Source of the DNA: Blastobasis lacticolella
Lineage: Eukaryota; Arthropoda; Insecta; Lepidoptera; Blastobasidae
DNA: 64,000 nucleotides
Direction of reading: 5' to 3'
Assembly (NCBI GenBank): GCA_905147135.1
Contig: LR990050.1
Location: 5,902,501 to 5,966,500, forward strand
The notes below the pieces were generated by a model. It did not search any database, was not told the DNA's origin, and saw nothing but the letters and a program-made list of their open reading frames with translations. Both the position numbers and the translations under genes were made by a program. Of this stretch, positions 43,768-56,271 are shown in pieces. How positions within the stretch are numbered: position 1 is the first letter of the stretch; every line of letters starts with the position of its first letter.

Positions 43768-43846
43768 GTGTTTTACTTGAAGATATTTCATTATATTAAT
43801 CATCAATTTAATTTTATCTAAAGCTCATCTCCTCCCTTTACCGTGT

Positions 43847-44088
43847 GTTGACCGGCAGAGTAGAATAGCACCAACTCCGTATACTCGTGGGTGTCGTACA
43901 AGGCGACTAATATTTACGAGGCAAAAGATCTAGAGTCTCCGTATACTGGAAAATGGGCAGCAGCGTCTTCCATTTTTATATTTTTACACTGCGATCTCCA
44001 ACCCGCCTGCCAGCGTGGAGATTAGGGCAGTAACTTCCCCTTTCGCCTTAAGTCCTGCAGTGGACTGTTATGGGCTGTGATGATGATG
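43847..44088 (+). repeat. Family B retroposon
   Basis: Starts GTGTGTTGACCGGCAGAGTA and ends CTGCAGTGGACTGTTATGGG followed by GATGATGATG. Confidence 0.8.
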
Positions 44089-44099
44089 AATATCCTCCC

Positions 44100-46799
44100 G
44101 AATGCATGAAATTACTAATTATTGGAATAATTAATGCTTAGGCAGGTATATGTATATGGTACGATGCTAACCAAAAAATATACACTACAATTTACCACAT
44201 GGTGAGATCGAGATAGGGAGGTACAAATTGAGTTACATAAGGACAAAAAGTGGTGTACTCAGTATATTTAGCCCAACACCTTTAATTAATTACGTAACTA
44301 AAGTATTTTCAGCCGAAAGTTACATCTCTCACCTCTAATTAGGTACTCTATTTTGTCCCCACAGAGGGAAAATTTAGGGCTTTATAAATTTTTACACAGA
44401 ATGGCAGACAAATAGCCAGCCCACTAATGTAAAGCGGAAGATATTGTCTATAATATATGACATAGCTGGCCGTTAGGGCATAGTCGCTCTGAGAATGAGA
44501 CCTAAGAAGTTTGAAGCAAGGGAAACCGTTTTTACTAGTTCAGTTCGGAACCCCAAAAATTACCTCAGAATTGTCGACGTTATATCGGGAGTCAAAGCGA
44601 ATATAATCAACGTGGCCAACTTTATTTACTACGCAACAAGGTACACGTACACCACGGTAGATGATTCAAGGGAACTTGTTAAAAAGTTGGGAACAAACTT
44701 GCTCGGCAAACTTGGGGCTGTGTATGCTCGCTTCATCGAGTTTTTCTCATCCCCTTCTCGGCGGCGGTACTCGGAAGAAATTCCAAGAATTATATGTTAA
44801 AATCTTCAAAAGACACGGAATATTACGATATTTACATTCAATGTGAAGTATGAAGGTAATATATTGACTTTGTTTTAGATTGAAATGTCAAGTTTGGTTC
44901 GTTCAACTGAAACTTTGAAACTGGCAATAGAATTCCAATTTTAAGGCGGAGATGGCGTCCATTTTATCGAAACGAATTATTTTAAACGTCCGTCATAATT
45001 CCAATCTAAAAACTACAGAGGATAGTGAAGAACTGAAGTTGAAGAACTAAACTAAAAGTATAATTGAAAAAATAGTTATAAATTTTTTAAAAATCACGAA
45101 GTACCCTATCGCTTAGATTTCAGGATTTACAGTCACAACTACAATGTCTTTTAGATAGAAGTACAACAGGTTTACAGGGCAATATTGTAACAACGCGTTC
45201 CTGTTTGATAATGCAGATTATATTTTGACGCATAACGCTGATTTACACTATTTTTTATCGTTCGCTTTAGCTATTGCCAATGTAATTACAAAAATATTGC
45301 TGTTTTTATGCCGAAAATTAAAATGGAAAACTGTGGCGAACGGATAAAAAATTGAGCCCCAGACGCCGTATTTTTGAACTGTCCGAAGCATTTGTATGCG
45401 AATTAGCTACCTATGACGAGTGTGAAAGAGTTAGGCATAATCGAATATGAAACAAATCTGAACGGTTCAAGAATACAACCCTAGCCGATACTTCAAACGA
45501 TACTATATAGGTATATTCGGCCAGTGCGATGCCGATAGCTGTCACTACGGTGTGGATTGGGCCCAATACTCTGGAGAAACATTCTTCAACGTCATAGTGT
45601 TCTACGTTTCACAAACTATCAGTTCATTTGATTTATGACCGATTTACGAAACTAGTCAGTTTTATGTATTTCCTCAGCGGAGAAAGAAAAAGTTTTCACA
45701 TTCGCCGAAGAGCCGTTCTGTATTTTCTTTAGTCAATTGGTCTATATTTGTATTTTCGAGAACTTTTATTTAACTTTATACTCGACCTTATAACTTGTTT
45801 TATTGATGGTTTTGATTTAGTGGTTGTAGTTCTTTTTATTTAAAATCAAGAGCGGTCTATGTTTCTCTGTGAAGTGAATCATAAGACAAGTCTCTACATG
45901 ATTATCTTCATTTATACTATGCGACTCGTACAATAAAATGACTATTTGTATGATGAAAGAGGGGAATAAAAGTCAGTGCGAGAAAGTAATTTTTGACATT
46001 CACAGACCTACAAGGTTCTTTTGGCACGTGACCGAAACAAGAAATAACGTCACGATCCTGTAAAGCGTCACTTTTGACAGACAAATGGAGTTGTTGTTTG
46101 ACAACCATGCCCTGATCCACGGCCCAAAGATCCTTGTAGGTATTTACGAGCGTCCAGCCTGATGAGTACGACGGACGGATAGGTCGTCGGACCACACCAT
46201 AACATATTATTATATTAGACGGGGCAACAACAAATTTACAAGAAATTGACAATTCTATGTGAGGGTAGGAGTCTAGCAGCACATCACTGTAGCTGTCACC
46301 TCTCCACGGCAGTCGTCTCGTGACCACGGTGGGTGTAACCCTACCGAAACGCCGGGAAAATAAATCGAAAAGGTATGACGCGTGCAAGTCCTGTCTAATA
46401 TAATAAAGAACGCGAGTTTAGTTTGAAACAACCATACCATAACCGCAACCATTTCAAGAATAATGCTTTTATTAATTTGTTCATCCAACTTAATCACGAA
46501 TCGTTAAAGCAGATTTTTGTGTGTACTTTATCTATGATGCTGACTCTCGCTCGCACCACCTGTTCGCCGTAGAAAACAAGGAAATGTTATTAGTTTGTAT
46601 GTATTTGATTTTCTCGCGGTACGCGCGTCGGTGAACGCCGAACGTGCCTTAACGTAACGTAACGAACGTACATTGCTAGGATATGATGATTTAATATGGA
46701 AAAAAAGCAGGGTAGGTATCTAAGCTAAAGGATATACGGACATTAACGGAAAGGTGTAGGTATAGTTTGGAAATATCGAACAAATAATGCTTTAGTAAA
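44100..46799. other. Spacer with unassigned open frames
   Basis: Two longer frames occur: plus 44495-44800 (101 codons, ATG start, stop in frame 15 nt or more upstream, no recognised motif) and minus 45917-46387 (156 codons, no recognised motif). Neither shows a family signature, splice context or poly(A) signal that would support a gene. Confidence 0.3.
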
Positions 46800-47035
46800 A
46801 CATAAGTTGAATACTGACCGATGCTTTTAAGGTAACGGAAAACATTGTGATAAAACCTGCGCATTCAGGCGACTGAATGTGTAACCATAACCGAATCTGA
46901 TCTGGTTCTCCTGGTAGCAGGGTCACGGAGGTCAGTTGGCAGTCGCTCTACTATAATTACCTGATCTACCAAATACCGGTTCATAGTCAAAGCAGACCCC
47001 GGGCCGTTGTGCACGAGAGCATATCAACATATAAT
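46800..47035 (+). repeat. SINE family A, 5'-truncated
   Basis: Begins in the body at ACATAAGTTGAATACTGACC and continues through CCTGGTAGCAGGGTCACGG and CTATAATTACCTGATC to GAGAGCATATC. Confidence 0.75.
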
Positions 47036-50000
47036 GCTAAATAGCTCGAGTTAAGGGGCGCTACCAATCCGATATGTATATGCGTTAGGCCGGTCTTATC
47101 TCCGTTTATCACCGCCAGATATCGAGTGGATGCGATGGCTTCAAAAGCGTTGACGTTCGAGATCACATCGCGATTCGAGATAGACCCCATTGCTTTATGC
47201 TTGTCATCGATAGAGACTCAGTAATACCCCTTATCTACTAAAGTCCTAACCTTCACATAAAGCTGAATGAAGATCCTAACTGATTCTGTGAAGGTTCACT
47301 AAAGATGAAAGGAATGTAGGTACGTCAATCCTTCTCTAAAATGTACTGGTATAGTTGAAACTTTGTACTCGAAGACAATGCTACTTCGATACTGATTTCG
47401 AAGTTATATTAGCTAAACTTTCGCTTTAAAACTTGGGCGCAAATGTTTACTTGAACTAAGGTAAATATAGGTCATAGTTCAGCAATTGTTACCCTAGTAA
47501 TGAGGAAAACAAACTTTGTTCTGCTCTGTCGTATAGGTACAAACTTTTTAGCCTTCCTCGTAAATTATACTTGACGAAAATCGTGTTAAGATCAATTTTA
47601 TACTTTGCTGCGCAAATAGAGTCCTTGTTAAACACTATTTTAAAGATTATATCCATCATAGCATTATAAATTGCTGAAACTGTTGAATGGTACAAAATGT
47701 GCCCCGTATAACTTAGTAACGATGTAGATACCAAATTCCATTCACCTTATTAGAAAGCCCTTTGTTAGTCCTACAAATATTCTTATTTCTGCATTTGGCT
47801 GGCTACGACTCACCACAATAAAACGAAAGAAAAGCAACAGCTATAGAACAATACGGATTGACCTAACTCTGTCTTCATACATCAAGTCATGGAGGCATTC
47901 CGAAGGAAGCGTTTCTATTCATTAGGATGGAAGGAACGGACCGGCCTATACATAATGCATAGAACCACAATGGACGAACCACCGAGCCTTGTAAGTGGCG
48001 CCTTATTTGAGGTACCTTCAAAACAAGTATTTTGAACGTCAACGGTCTCGTCTCGCGTCGAAAATCGTTGACCACGTAATTTACTCTTCACGTTTTGTAA
48101 GAAATTTTTGCACTAAACGACTTGTGGCAAGCGCGAGTCTCATGTCCAGTCGTGATGTTGTATGGGATGTTGATTTGAGATTGTGTACGGTTTCACCCAC
48201 GTGGTATTCGTAATAAAATGTAGTATATGATTTTCTTAATTACATATAAATTGCTAATGGTCGTCATTACGTACGTCGGAGGCCCGAAGGGGCGTCACCA
48301 TGAGCTAAATTTACGGGGGCAGGGCTTGCATTTTATCACATTTGAATGACTGATAAACAGGTACAACGTTGGTGAATGCTTCGGACATATGCTAGGGCTA
48401 GTTGGTATGTACCGTCACACCGGTATTTTAAAAACAAATAACAATATTCAATTTTGTCTGCATTCGTGCAGATATAGGTAGGTGGATCCAGTCCACATTT
48501 TTACTTGTACAATCGCGGTTGTCCCGAGCATTATTCACGGCACCCTTTCTCCTTTCATAATAATGTTGGTGATACATCACCCGCTATCGAAACATCCTTG
48601 GGGCAAAGGGCACCCCCTGTCATCTCGCTCGCGCCGGCCTGGTTTATTCATATGCCAATAATTCTGAAATATCGCTGCGGACCCCTACCGAAAGGCCAAG
48701 AGCAGTAAACTTGTTTTCAGTACACAACATGGCTGTTACCAACAGTGGTCTGGCAGACAGTGGAACCGGGTTCAATTCTAAAGCGGGCAGTGCTGAGTAC
48801 TTACTGTGCGCACGCGAGTCCTATAAATCGGGCACGACCGTTTAAATAATTCGAGTAGCGATAGCATTCAATTATTGAAGGCTCGATACATCGCCACGCT
48901 CTCGCTCGATACAACGTCACTCGGTTGCGGTTTGAACGAGTGACATGGCGATGTATAATCCGTTCGAGAATAGACGGTCGGGCCTGATGGACATGAAATC
49001 ATTAGGTATTTAAATCATAGGGAAAAAATTATGTTTCTCAGATTGTTTATTATTACACCTAGTTAATGGAACGTTACGGAGAGTTGATTTTCACACACAA
49101 CATAAACTTAACCTAATTAATTAATTTGATTCGAATTTAAACTTTATATATTATTAATTAATAAGCCAGTCACTTCACCGAGATGAGGTAAAATTAAGCC
49201 CCTGAGTTAGCAATTTTAAAGACAGAGTTATAATAATGAGGACAAGGCACACTATAAGCGTAATATCTAAGCACCTAGTCGATATTACTAATGACCAGTA
49301 TTAGCCTCGCTATCCAGGCAGCAGCAATCCAGCTGGGCAACGCGGCCAGTCTTCTGAGTTTCAATAAATCTGAGGATCGCAGACATTTTTATCTCAAGGT
49401 TGGGTGTTTTATTTTATTTAAATTACGTAAATTATATATTTTAAATACCCCAAAAACAATGTGAACTTTTAAATAAGTGTGTTTATTTCGATGTTATAAT
49501 ATTTGAATTATTTTTGTTGGAGTTCTAAAGTTCTGTTCTGTTCTTCGAAATACTCCAGTAGAAGCCCGAAATAGTTTTTGAGTAGCCCACATGCAAAATA
49601 TGTTGTAAGACTCTGGCGCCTACTCAAACATCTGCCGCAAGTAATATTGTGTTCGGCAAAAATTCAGATGCGTGGTCTACACGCTATACAACCCGAGGAC
49701 CAGACAAGGGCCCCGAACGAGACCCCAAGGGCCGTCGTGACGGCGAATGGCGATGACATGAAATATTCGAACTCAATTTTAGCGGGAAAACTGCGTTGAC
49801 AGCTCATGACATGGCCGACATTTGTCTCCATACCAGCTGACAGCGGAATTAATATAAATGATGCCCGGAAGCCACGTCTCCTTCAGCCAGCGAACCATGT
49901 AGCCACTCATATATTACATTCAATGTATATTCAAGGCACTCTACTATTATTCACCTACTATTATTGGATTTTGTCAATATTGTGTGACACATATGATTGG

Positions 50001-51927
50001 TGACAATCTATTACTTACAGAAAGGCGTTGGCGGGGGACAGTTTCAAACTGATTAGGATGTTTTAAACAATCGCGGTTATTATCACACATTTTTCAAACA
50101 AAGGTACGAGGTAGGTATCACGGAGCATACCGTTAAAATGTGTGATGATTATGATGTCCTGCCGATTTCAGTTACGGTGACTGCATCCGTTGTTGTTGTC
50201 GTTTCGTTCGTGGCTCGCAAGTGGCTTAGGCTCGGCGCAAAAAGAATACGAAAAATCCTCGCGGGCTCTTTAGATGTCATTGACAAAATATTTAAATTTC
50301 TGTGCTATAATCACCATGAAAATATGTATGAATGTGAGGTGTGTCAGGATCGTAGCTTGTGGCACTCGACAGTCTCTATACCTACCCCTATGGGATACAG
50401 GCGTGAATGTGTATGTATGTGTTTGTATGTACGAGTATATACGTTCTCACCATAGCACGTAGCCAATCTTCTGAAGAAGATTCTTGCACACTGCTTTCAC
50501 TTGGAGGGTCTCTTATGTAGTTTTAATTGATTGGGCAGGTCGGGCTTTCAATTCGTCACGCTTCATACTTCACACGTGTATCATAGGTGTGTGTGGGCGC
50601 ACGTGTTTCAAACTACCTACTATGTTTATGTAGACTAGCTTGGCACGTAACCATTTTTCTTTGTAAAGGCCAAGACCTATTTAAATGGGCAAAAATTCAA
50701 GCATAGATATTATATAGGTGGTAGGATACTGTCATGCCTGGAGTGACTGCCTGATGGGTACTTACTGCACATCAGGTATTTTCTATACCTATCGCCGAAT
50801 AACAGCGCTTGAGCGTCTTACACACTTTTAGTTAACTGTTAGAATCTCTGTGCAGTATTTTGACACATGTCTCAGACTTACACAGATCAGTCATCCAACT
50901 TCAGCATGTTATGTCGTCGATCCTGGTTAATAAATTAAGAACTACTTATAGGGGCACAAATCTGCAGGGACTTCCACACGCTATAGCTGCTTAGCTGTGC
51001 TTAAATGACATATTTCACTGTATTTAAATATTTATTTGTTATACATAAAAACAGTTACAAGTAAGCTAACGTAATTTAAATATAAATGACCTACCTATTG
51101 TACAACAGTCTCGTTGAACTTTAGTCATTTTATTTTTGTAATTGTTGGAAACCAATAAGGTGAATTCTCATCCATGTGTTTCAATTTTCTGTTCGACATT
51201 GACATATTACTTTTAGGTCTGTAATAATATTGTGCCCATTTCAGGCAATGAAATCTCTTTTTTGTACTTGACTGAAATAAAACACAGCATTTCTCCTCAG
51301 TGATTGATTAGACTACAGACATGTCATGATTACACTGTGGGCGAGAATCTATGAGAGGATCTTTTAACAAAAAATGGATGTATGTGCTCTGGGGACACTT
51401 ATAAAGAGCCCAGCCGGCTCGTTGGCTGAAACATTTTTGCCTGGACCCAGCAAATGGTTGATTTAGTGTGGGCGGGACTCCCGACGCAGATTTACTGCCA
51501 CAATTTGACACAATTGTCTACGAAATGAAGAGAGGAATTCGCATAAAAGTAAACTTTGAATTTCGACTTTGGCTTTTACTGCTTTGAGCCCCTCGCCTTT
51601 TGAATTCCGCTCTCTGGTTTTCATTACTTCAGAACAAAAACTGCGCGAATGCTAATCGCCGTATTCTGTAATAGCGTGGAAAAGGAATGAATGGATTATG
51701 AGATAGAACGTTTTTTCAATTTCCATTCCGCAACAGATTTGCATTAATTTTCTAAAACAAAAGTAACAATTTGAATAAGCGTGCTTTCGCGTTCCGTCTT
51801 TTAGGAGAAGTACGTAATTGTGGCTGTTGGAGGAAATTGCTTCCTTCTGAAATATTACCCTCGTATTTGAACGGTTCAATTATCAGTCAAAAATGCTTAA
51901 TAAAAATAACCAGTACAGTGCAAATTG
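47036..51927. other. 4.9-kb spacer downstream of TMLHE
   Basis: No gene is recognised. 50340-50430 contains AGTCTCTATACCTACCCC and CTATGGGATACAGGCGTGA, a motif also near 28455-28500, so it is probably a repeat. 48886-48956 holds a bulged hairpin (ATACATCGCCA and GTCACTCG against their complements). The open frame at 50138-50455 overlaps the repeat motif and is not accepted as a gene. Confidence 0.4.
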
Positions 51928-51933
51928 TTTATT
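51928..51933 (-). terminator. Candidate poly(A) signal of TMLHE
   Basis: AATAAA on the minus strand, 96 nt after the stop codon at 52029-52031. It is the first such hexamer seen downstream and would give a short 3' UTR of about 110-130 nt. Confidence 0.5.
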
Positions 51934-52028
51934 ACAAGAAAACTAATCAAATTATTCGTTATTGCAATATTCCTTGCGAATAACTGAAGCTTCAAATTAA
52001 GACTACCCACATTAAAGCTAATTGTGTC

Positions 52029-52165
52029 TCATTGGATGAGTCGTAACGCCCGTGCTTTGTCGAGCCAATCAGAGCGGGCCACGTAGCTTCCGCAGAGGGT
52101 TCTGCTACCGCTGAATCCTGTTCTGCCATGAAGAACCCTGAAGTTGTCCATCGCCATCACCGTAC
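52029..52165 (-). CDS. TMLHE: TMLHE terminal exon with distal His and Arg
   Basis: Acceptor AAATCCAG before 52165. Completes a split Gly codon and reads TVMAMDNFRVLHGRTGFSG, then SRTLCGSYVARSDWLDKAR and ends LIQ-stop. His at 52128-52130 is the distal iron ligand. The Arg two residues later and the Arg at 52101-52103 match the two conserved active-site arginines of the family. Confidence 0.93.
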
Positions 52166-55100
52166 CTGGATTTAAATTTAAAATGAATCTAAACAACTAA
52201 ACATTAAGCACGGCTTGCATCAAATTCTTAAACACGTTTAAGAAGTTTTATGTTTAGGTATCACATTAAATGCTTTTAAGAATTCAGTGCAAACCGCCCT
52301 AAATGTGTACCTAGGTATTTTAAATTTTAAAACGACGGTAAACACAATACTTTTGTTTTTCTGGTAGTCAATGTTTGAAATTTACTTTATAAAATAGCGT
52401 AGAAAGCGAGTACCTAGAATAATCAAAGAATAGCTCGCTTTCTCTACAGCGGATAAACTGCCCAGTACCTATGCTCGAATACTGTGTGGGTCTCGTTGCT
52501 TGGAAGCGAGGTTGAAATTTAAATAGGTACCGAAAACTTTTCTGTCTACCTGTAATAGCTATTCAGCAGCCTGCAATAATAAGGTTAAAATATTTAAAAT
52601 AATTCAGAAGTTGGCAAACTCATACAATGTAATTGTACAGCACAGATGATTATTAGATTATATTGTTAACTCGACTTCGTTCATATGGTGTCCTACCCCT
52701 ACCCTAGCCTAGCCTTCCCTACCTTACCCACCCATTTACGTCGGTTGACTCCTGACTTGCCATTTTTGGAGGCCTTCAATAGTCTTCAAGATAAACTTTG
52801 TGAAAAATCCTCACCTGGTTTTAATTTGAACTGCCACTGGTTTTTTGCATCTTGGTAGTATCGGGCCAGACTGCGCAAGGTTCGGTAATAGGTCCTGCAT
52901 TCTTCACTATTCTCAAACGCCATAGGAGATCGATCATACACATTGAATCTGAAAATTAAAACTCACCCTAGAACTTACATCGTAGAAGATACTGCATGGT
53001 ACGGTAAAAATAATTACCCCTTCAAGAACATTTTCCTTTGCAGCTAAAGCAAGATATTGAAAAGTTAGCTACCTTCATAGACTGGCAATCTTCTTTTTTG
53101 CTCTGTGCAACATACAGATCATCTTTAGCAAAAATGAGTTTGCTGAAAGAAGTATTAGCTGTCTATACAATTTTGTAATTAAATTTCCATACAAATTTTA
53201 AAACCTGTACAATTTTGGAACGTCATATTCAAACAAAAATCTGACAAACTTCAAGCACAAATATTGGTTTCCGAATGACGTCTACAAAATTTCGTTGGCT
53301 TTGATAGCCGTAATATTGAAAATATCATCAAACTACATTCGTATGGAGTGCGCACGTGGGACATTAGGCTTAACTTGCATACAAACATATACATCAAGCT
53401 AACCAACCTACAAATACAAAAGCAACCAATTTGCTGTAATTTGTGAAATAAAGTTTAAAAAAAAAAGCACCCAACATCTGAAAATTTGAATAAAAAAGGT
53501 GTTTCATTTACCTAATCTGCACCAAATCTCCAGTTTTGTCATCGACGCGTATGACTGGTGCGGAATATTTGTGATTATGCCCTTCCTCAATATACTCGGC
53601 TTCGAAATTGAAGGTGGACAGGAATTGGAAGTCTTCTTGATGCTGCTTCCTCAGACACTGGGCGCCGAAGAAACCGTCCACGAGAATCGTCTCACCGCCA
53701 GATCCATTTGAATGTTCCAAGCAGTGGAGTATTTGTAATCTAAAATGTGATTGAAAATAATATAATAAAATAGAAACTTTCTGGTTTAATTTTATATAAG
53801 TAACCCAACTGTAGATTTTATTTTACGTATATTTATTAACGTTATAGGATGAAATTCTACTTCGAGTCTGAAAAGAAAACTGAAGGATACATAACATCAC
53901 GCAATTTTTTCGTAATTCGTAGTAGGCAACAAACTCCTCTAGCTTTTCCGATTTTTACTAAATGCTACAAATGAACATTTATATAATTAAAACTAAAGTT
54001 ATAAAGCAGAGTCTATACATCTATACATACATAGTATAAAACAAAGTCGCTTCCGGCCGTCTGTCATATGTATCTTTGTGTATATGTACGCTTAGATCTT
54101 TTAAAAGTGATTCATAAGGAACATTTATAAGCAAGAAATTTTTTTAGGTAAGGGTAAAGTAAGTTACGAACAAAATCGCGCCGGGTCCACTAGTTTTAAA
54201 ATAAAACGCGATAGTAAAATGTCACGACTAATCCCAGTGTGAGTAGAGAGGGGTAGAGACCTCTCGATAACGAAATAGAAATCCCTAAACAGATTTCACC
54301 TAAACCTGTCGCAACCCAAAACCTCCGGGCCGTGTTAACTCGACAAATTGGTCCTAATTCCGCTTTTACGGCACCATCATCGCGGGAAAATGTTGCTATA
54401 ATTCATAAAAACCGATTTCATTATAGAGCAATAAACGTGGAATATAATATTATCCTCCTTCAACCAGCAACTTAACAGGAAGCTTCGCAATTACGTCGCA
54501 ATTTAGCGCAGCTTCGTATTTTGATATTACAAGAGTAACTTAACGAAACAATATTATGTAGTAGGTACTTCTTATTCGAGCGCGCCTCAGAATGCGGTGG
54601 AACCCTTTTGAAGTACAAGCCACAAACGTATGTGATACGGTAGCCAAAATTCAAACTGAGAAATAATTACGGCACTTCATTTTGAAATGACATGTCAATG
54701 CTTTAGGATCAACGAGTTAGGATCAAGAATCTTCTACGGATTAGCGTAAACGATTGTTTTTTCTATGTGTCAATGTCAACGACAGCGACACCGTCACCGG
54801 GTCAGTTAAGTTTGTGGCATTTGATTGAAATGACAGTATGAGATGGAACCTTGTCTGCGTAAATAATAATAACAATTTTACCAAAACATAGTATCAAAGG
54901 ACTCCCGCATCTTGATCCGTGTTCGAAACTGTTAAACTCTCGACGTAATTGAACTTACACTGCACTTTACTTCGACAAGATTCCGTCTGACCGCGGCGTG
55001 ACCGATAAAACATTTTTACATGTGTCAACGCAATTCTGTTTTCAATTTCCTTTTTACCTCCATAAATTCCAGACCAAGGGTAGAAAGCTGAAAGGCCGAC

Positions 55101-56190
55101 CGTGAACGAATTGTTAAGGAATTCGAAGGCACGCAGCAAGAATCCTTTTTCGAATGGCCCCTGTAAAAAAGCCCTATGAACTTTCGTTCGCCGCCAATTG
55201 GGTTTATGGATACCTGCTTTATTATAGTACTAGCTTTTTCCAGCGACTTCGTCCTCGTAAAATTCGGTTATAACGTTCCAAACCTGGTCCCACGGAAACC
55301 CACGGGAACCACTGCGGGACCCATAGTGACATGCATGATCGTTTGCCTACATCTAATATAAAAAAAGGAATGGGTCCCACAAGCATATTACCGCTAGATC
55401 AGAGCCTCGGCCTCGAGTCACCTTTAATCGAATTGTAATTTTCTTTTAAATAACAATTTACACAGCGGCATCTAGTATCAAAATAAGCAAACATATGTTG
55501 TGTTACGGGTGAAACTGATAAACTAATCATTTTACTAACTTTTTGTAATACATATCTATTATACATACTACAGCCAGACCCGTAACAGAAATTAACATTC
55601 AACATTTCAATTTCTGCTCGCCCGCGAATCGAACCCGGGACCTCTGCGTGGCGACCGTCAAGTTACCTAACTGAACCACTCAGGTCGTCAAAAAGGATAG
55701 CAATAACAGTCCAACGGCAGTTTTGCCATAAAGCTGCGATTTCGATTATATAATTAAATCGAGCCATTAGTATCAGAGTGGCAAAACGTGACTAACTATC
55801 TTTGAGCTACGATTGCGATCCAATTAGAAAGAAAGAAAGAAAGAAAGAAAATATTTATTACTAAGGTCGCCACGACTTGATAATTTACATTTAACACAAA
55901 AAAAAAAGAAAGTACATAAAACACGGAGACAATTATAGGGTTCCCAGTGGCATTTTTCGTGGGCATCCAGCGTAAATGGACCCTCCTCAGCATAATGTTA
56001 TGGCCGCTTGCCGCGAACCACAACGCTGGTTTTCAGTGGGCCCCGTAATATCCCACCGACACTGCACCGTCAAGCAAGCAATACCCACTTCAAATAAATA
56101 CCTACTATTTAAACAATAAAATGAATTTATAAATAACATATTGCTATTATAGAATAAACATAAATAAAATAGTCAAAAAACCAAATGTCG

Positions 56191-56271
<81 letters not shown>

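Noticed and set aside
45917..46387. 156-codon minus-strand frame
   Set aside because: No family motif, no upstream promoter or splice context recognised; composition is not clearly coding.
50138..50455. 105-codon frame with a hydrophobic stretch resembling a membrane segment
   Set aside because: It overlaps a repeat motif also present near 28455-28500 and has no recognised family signature.
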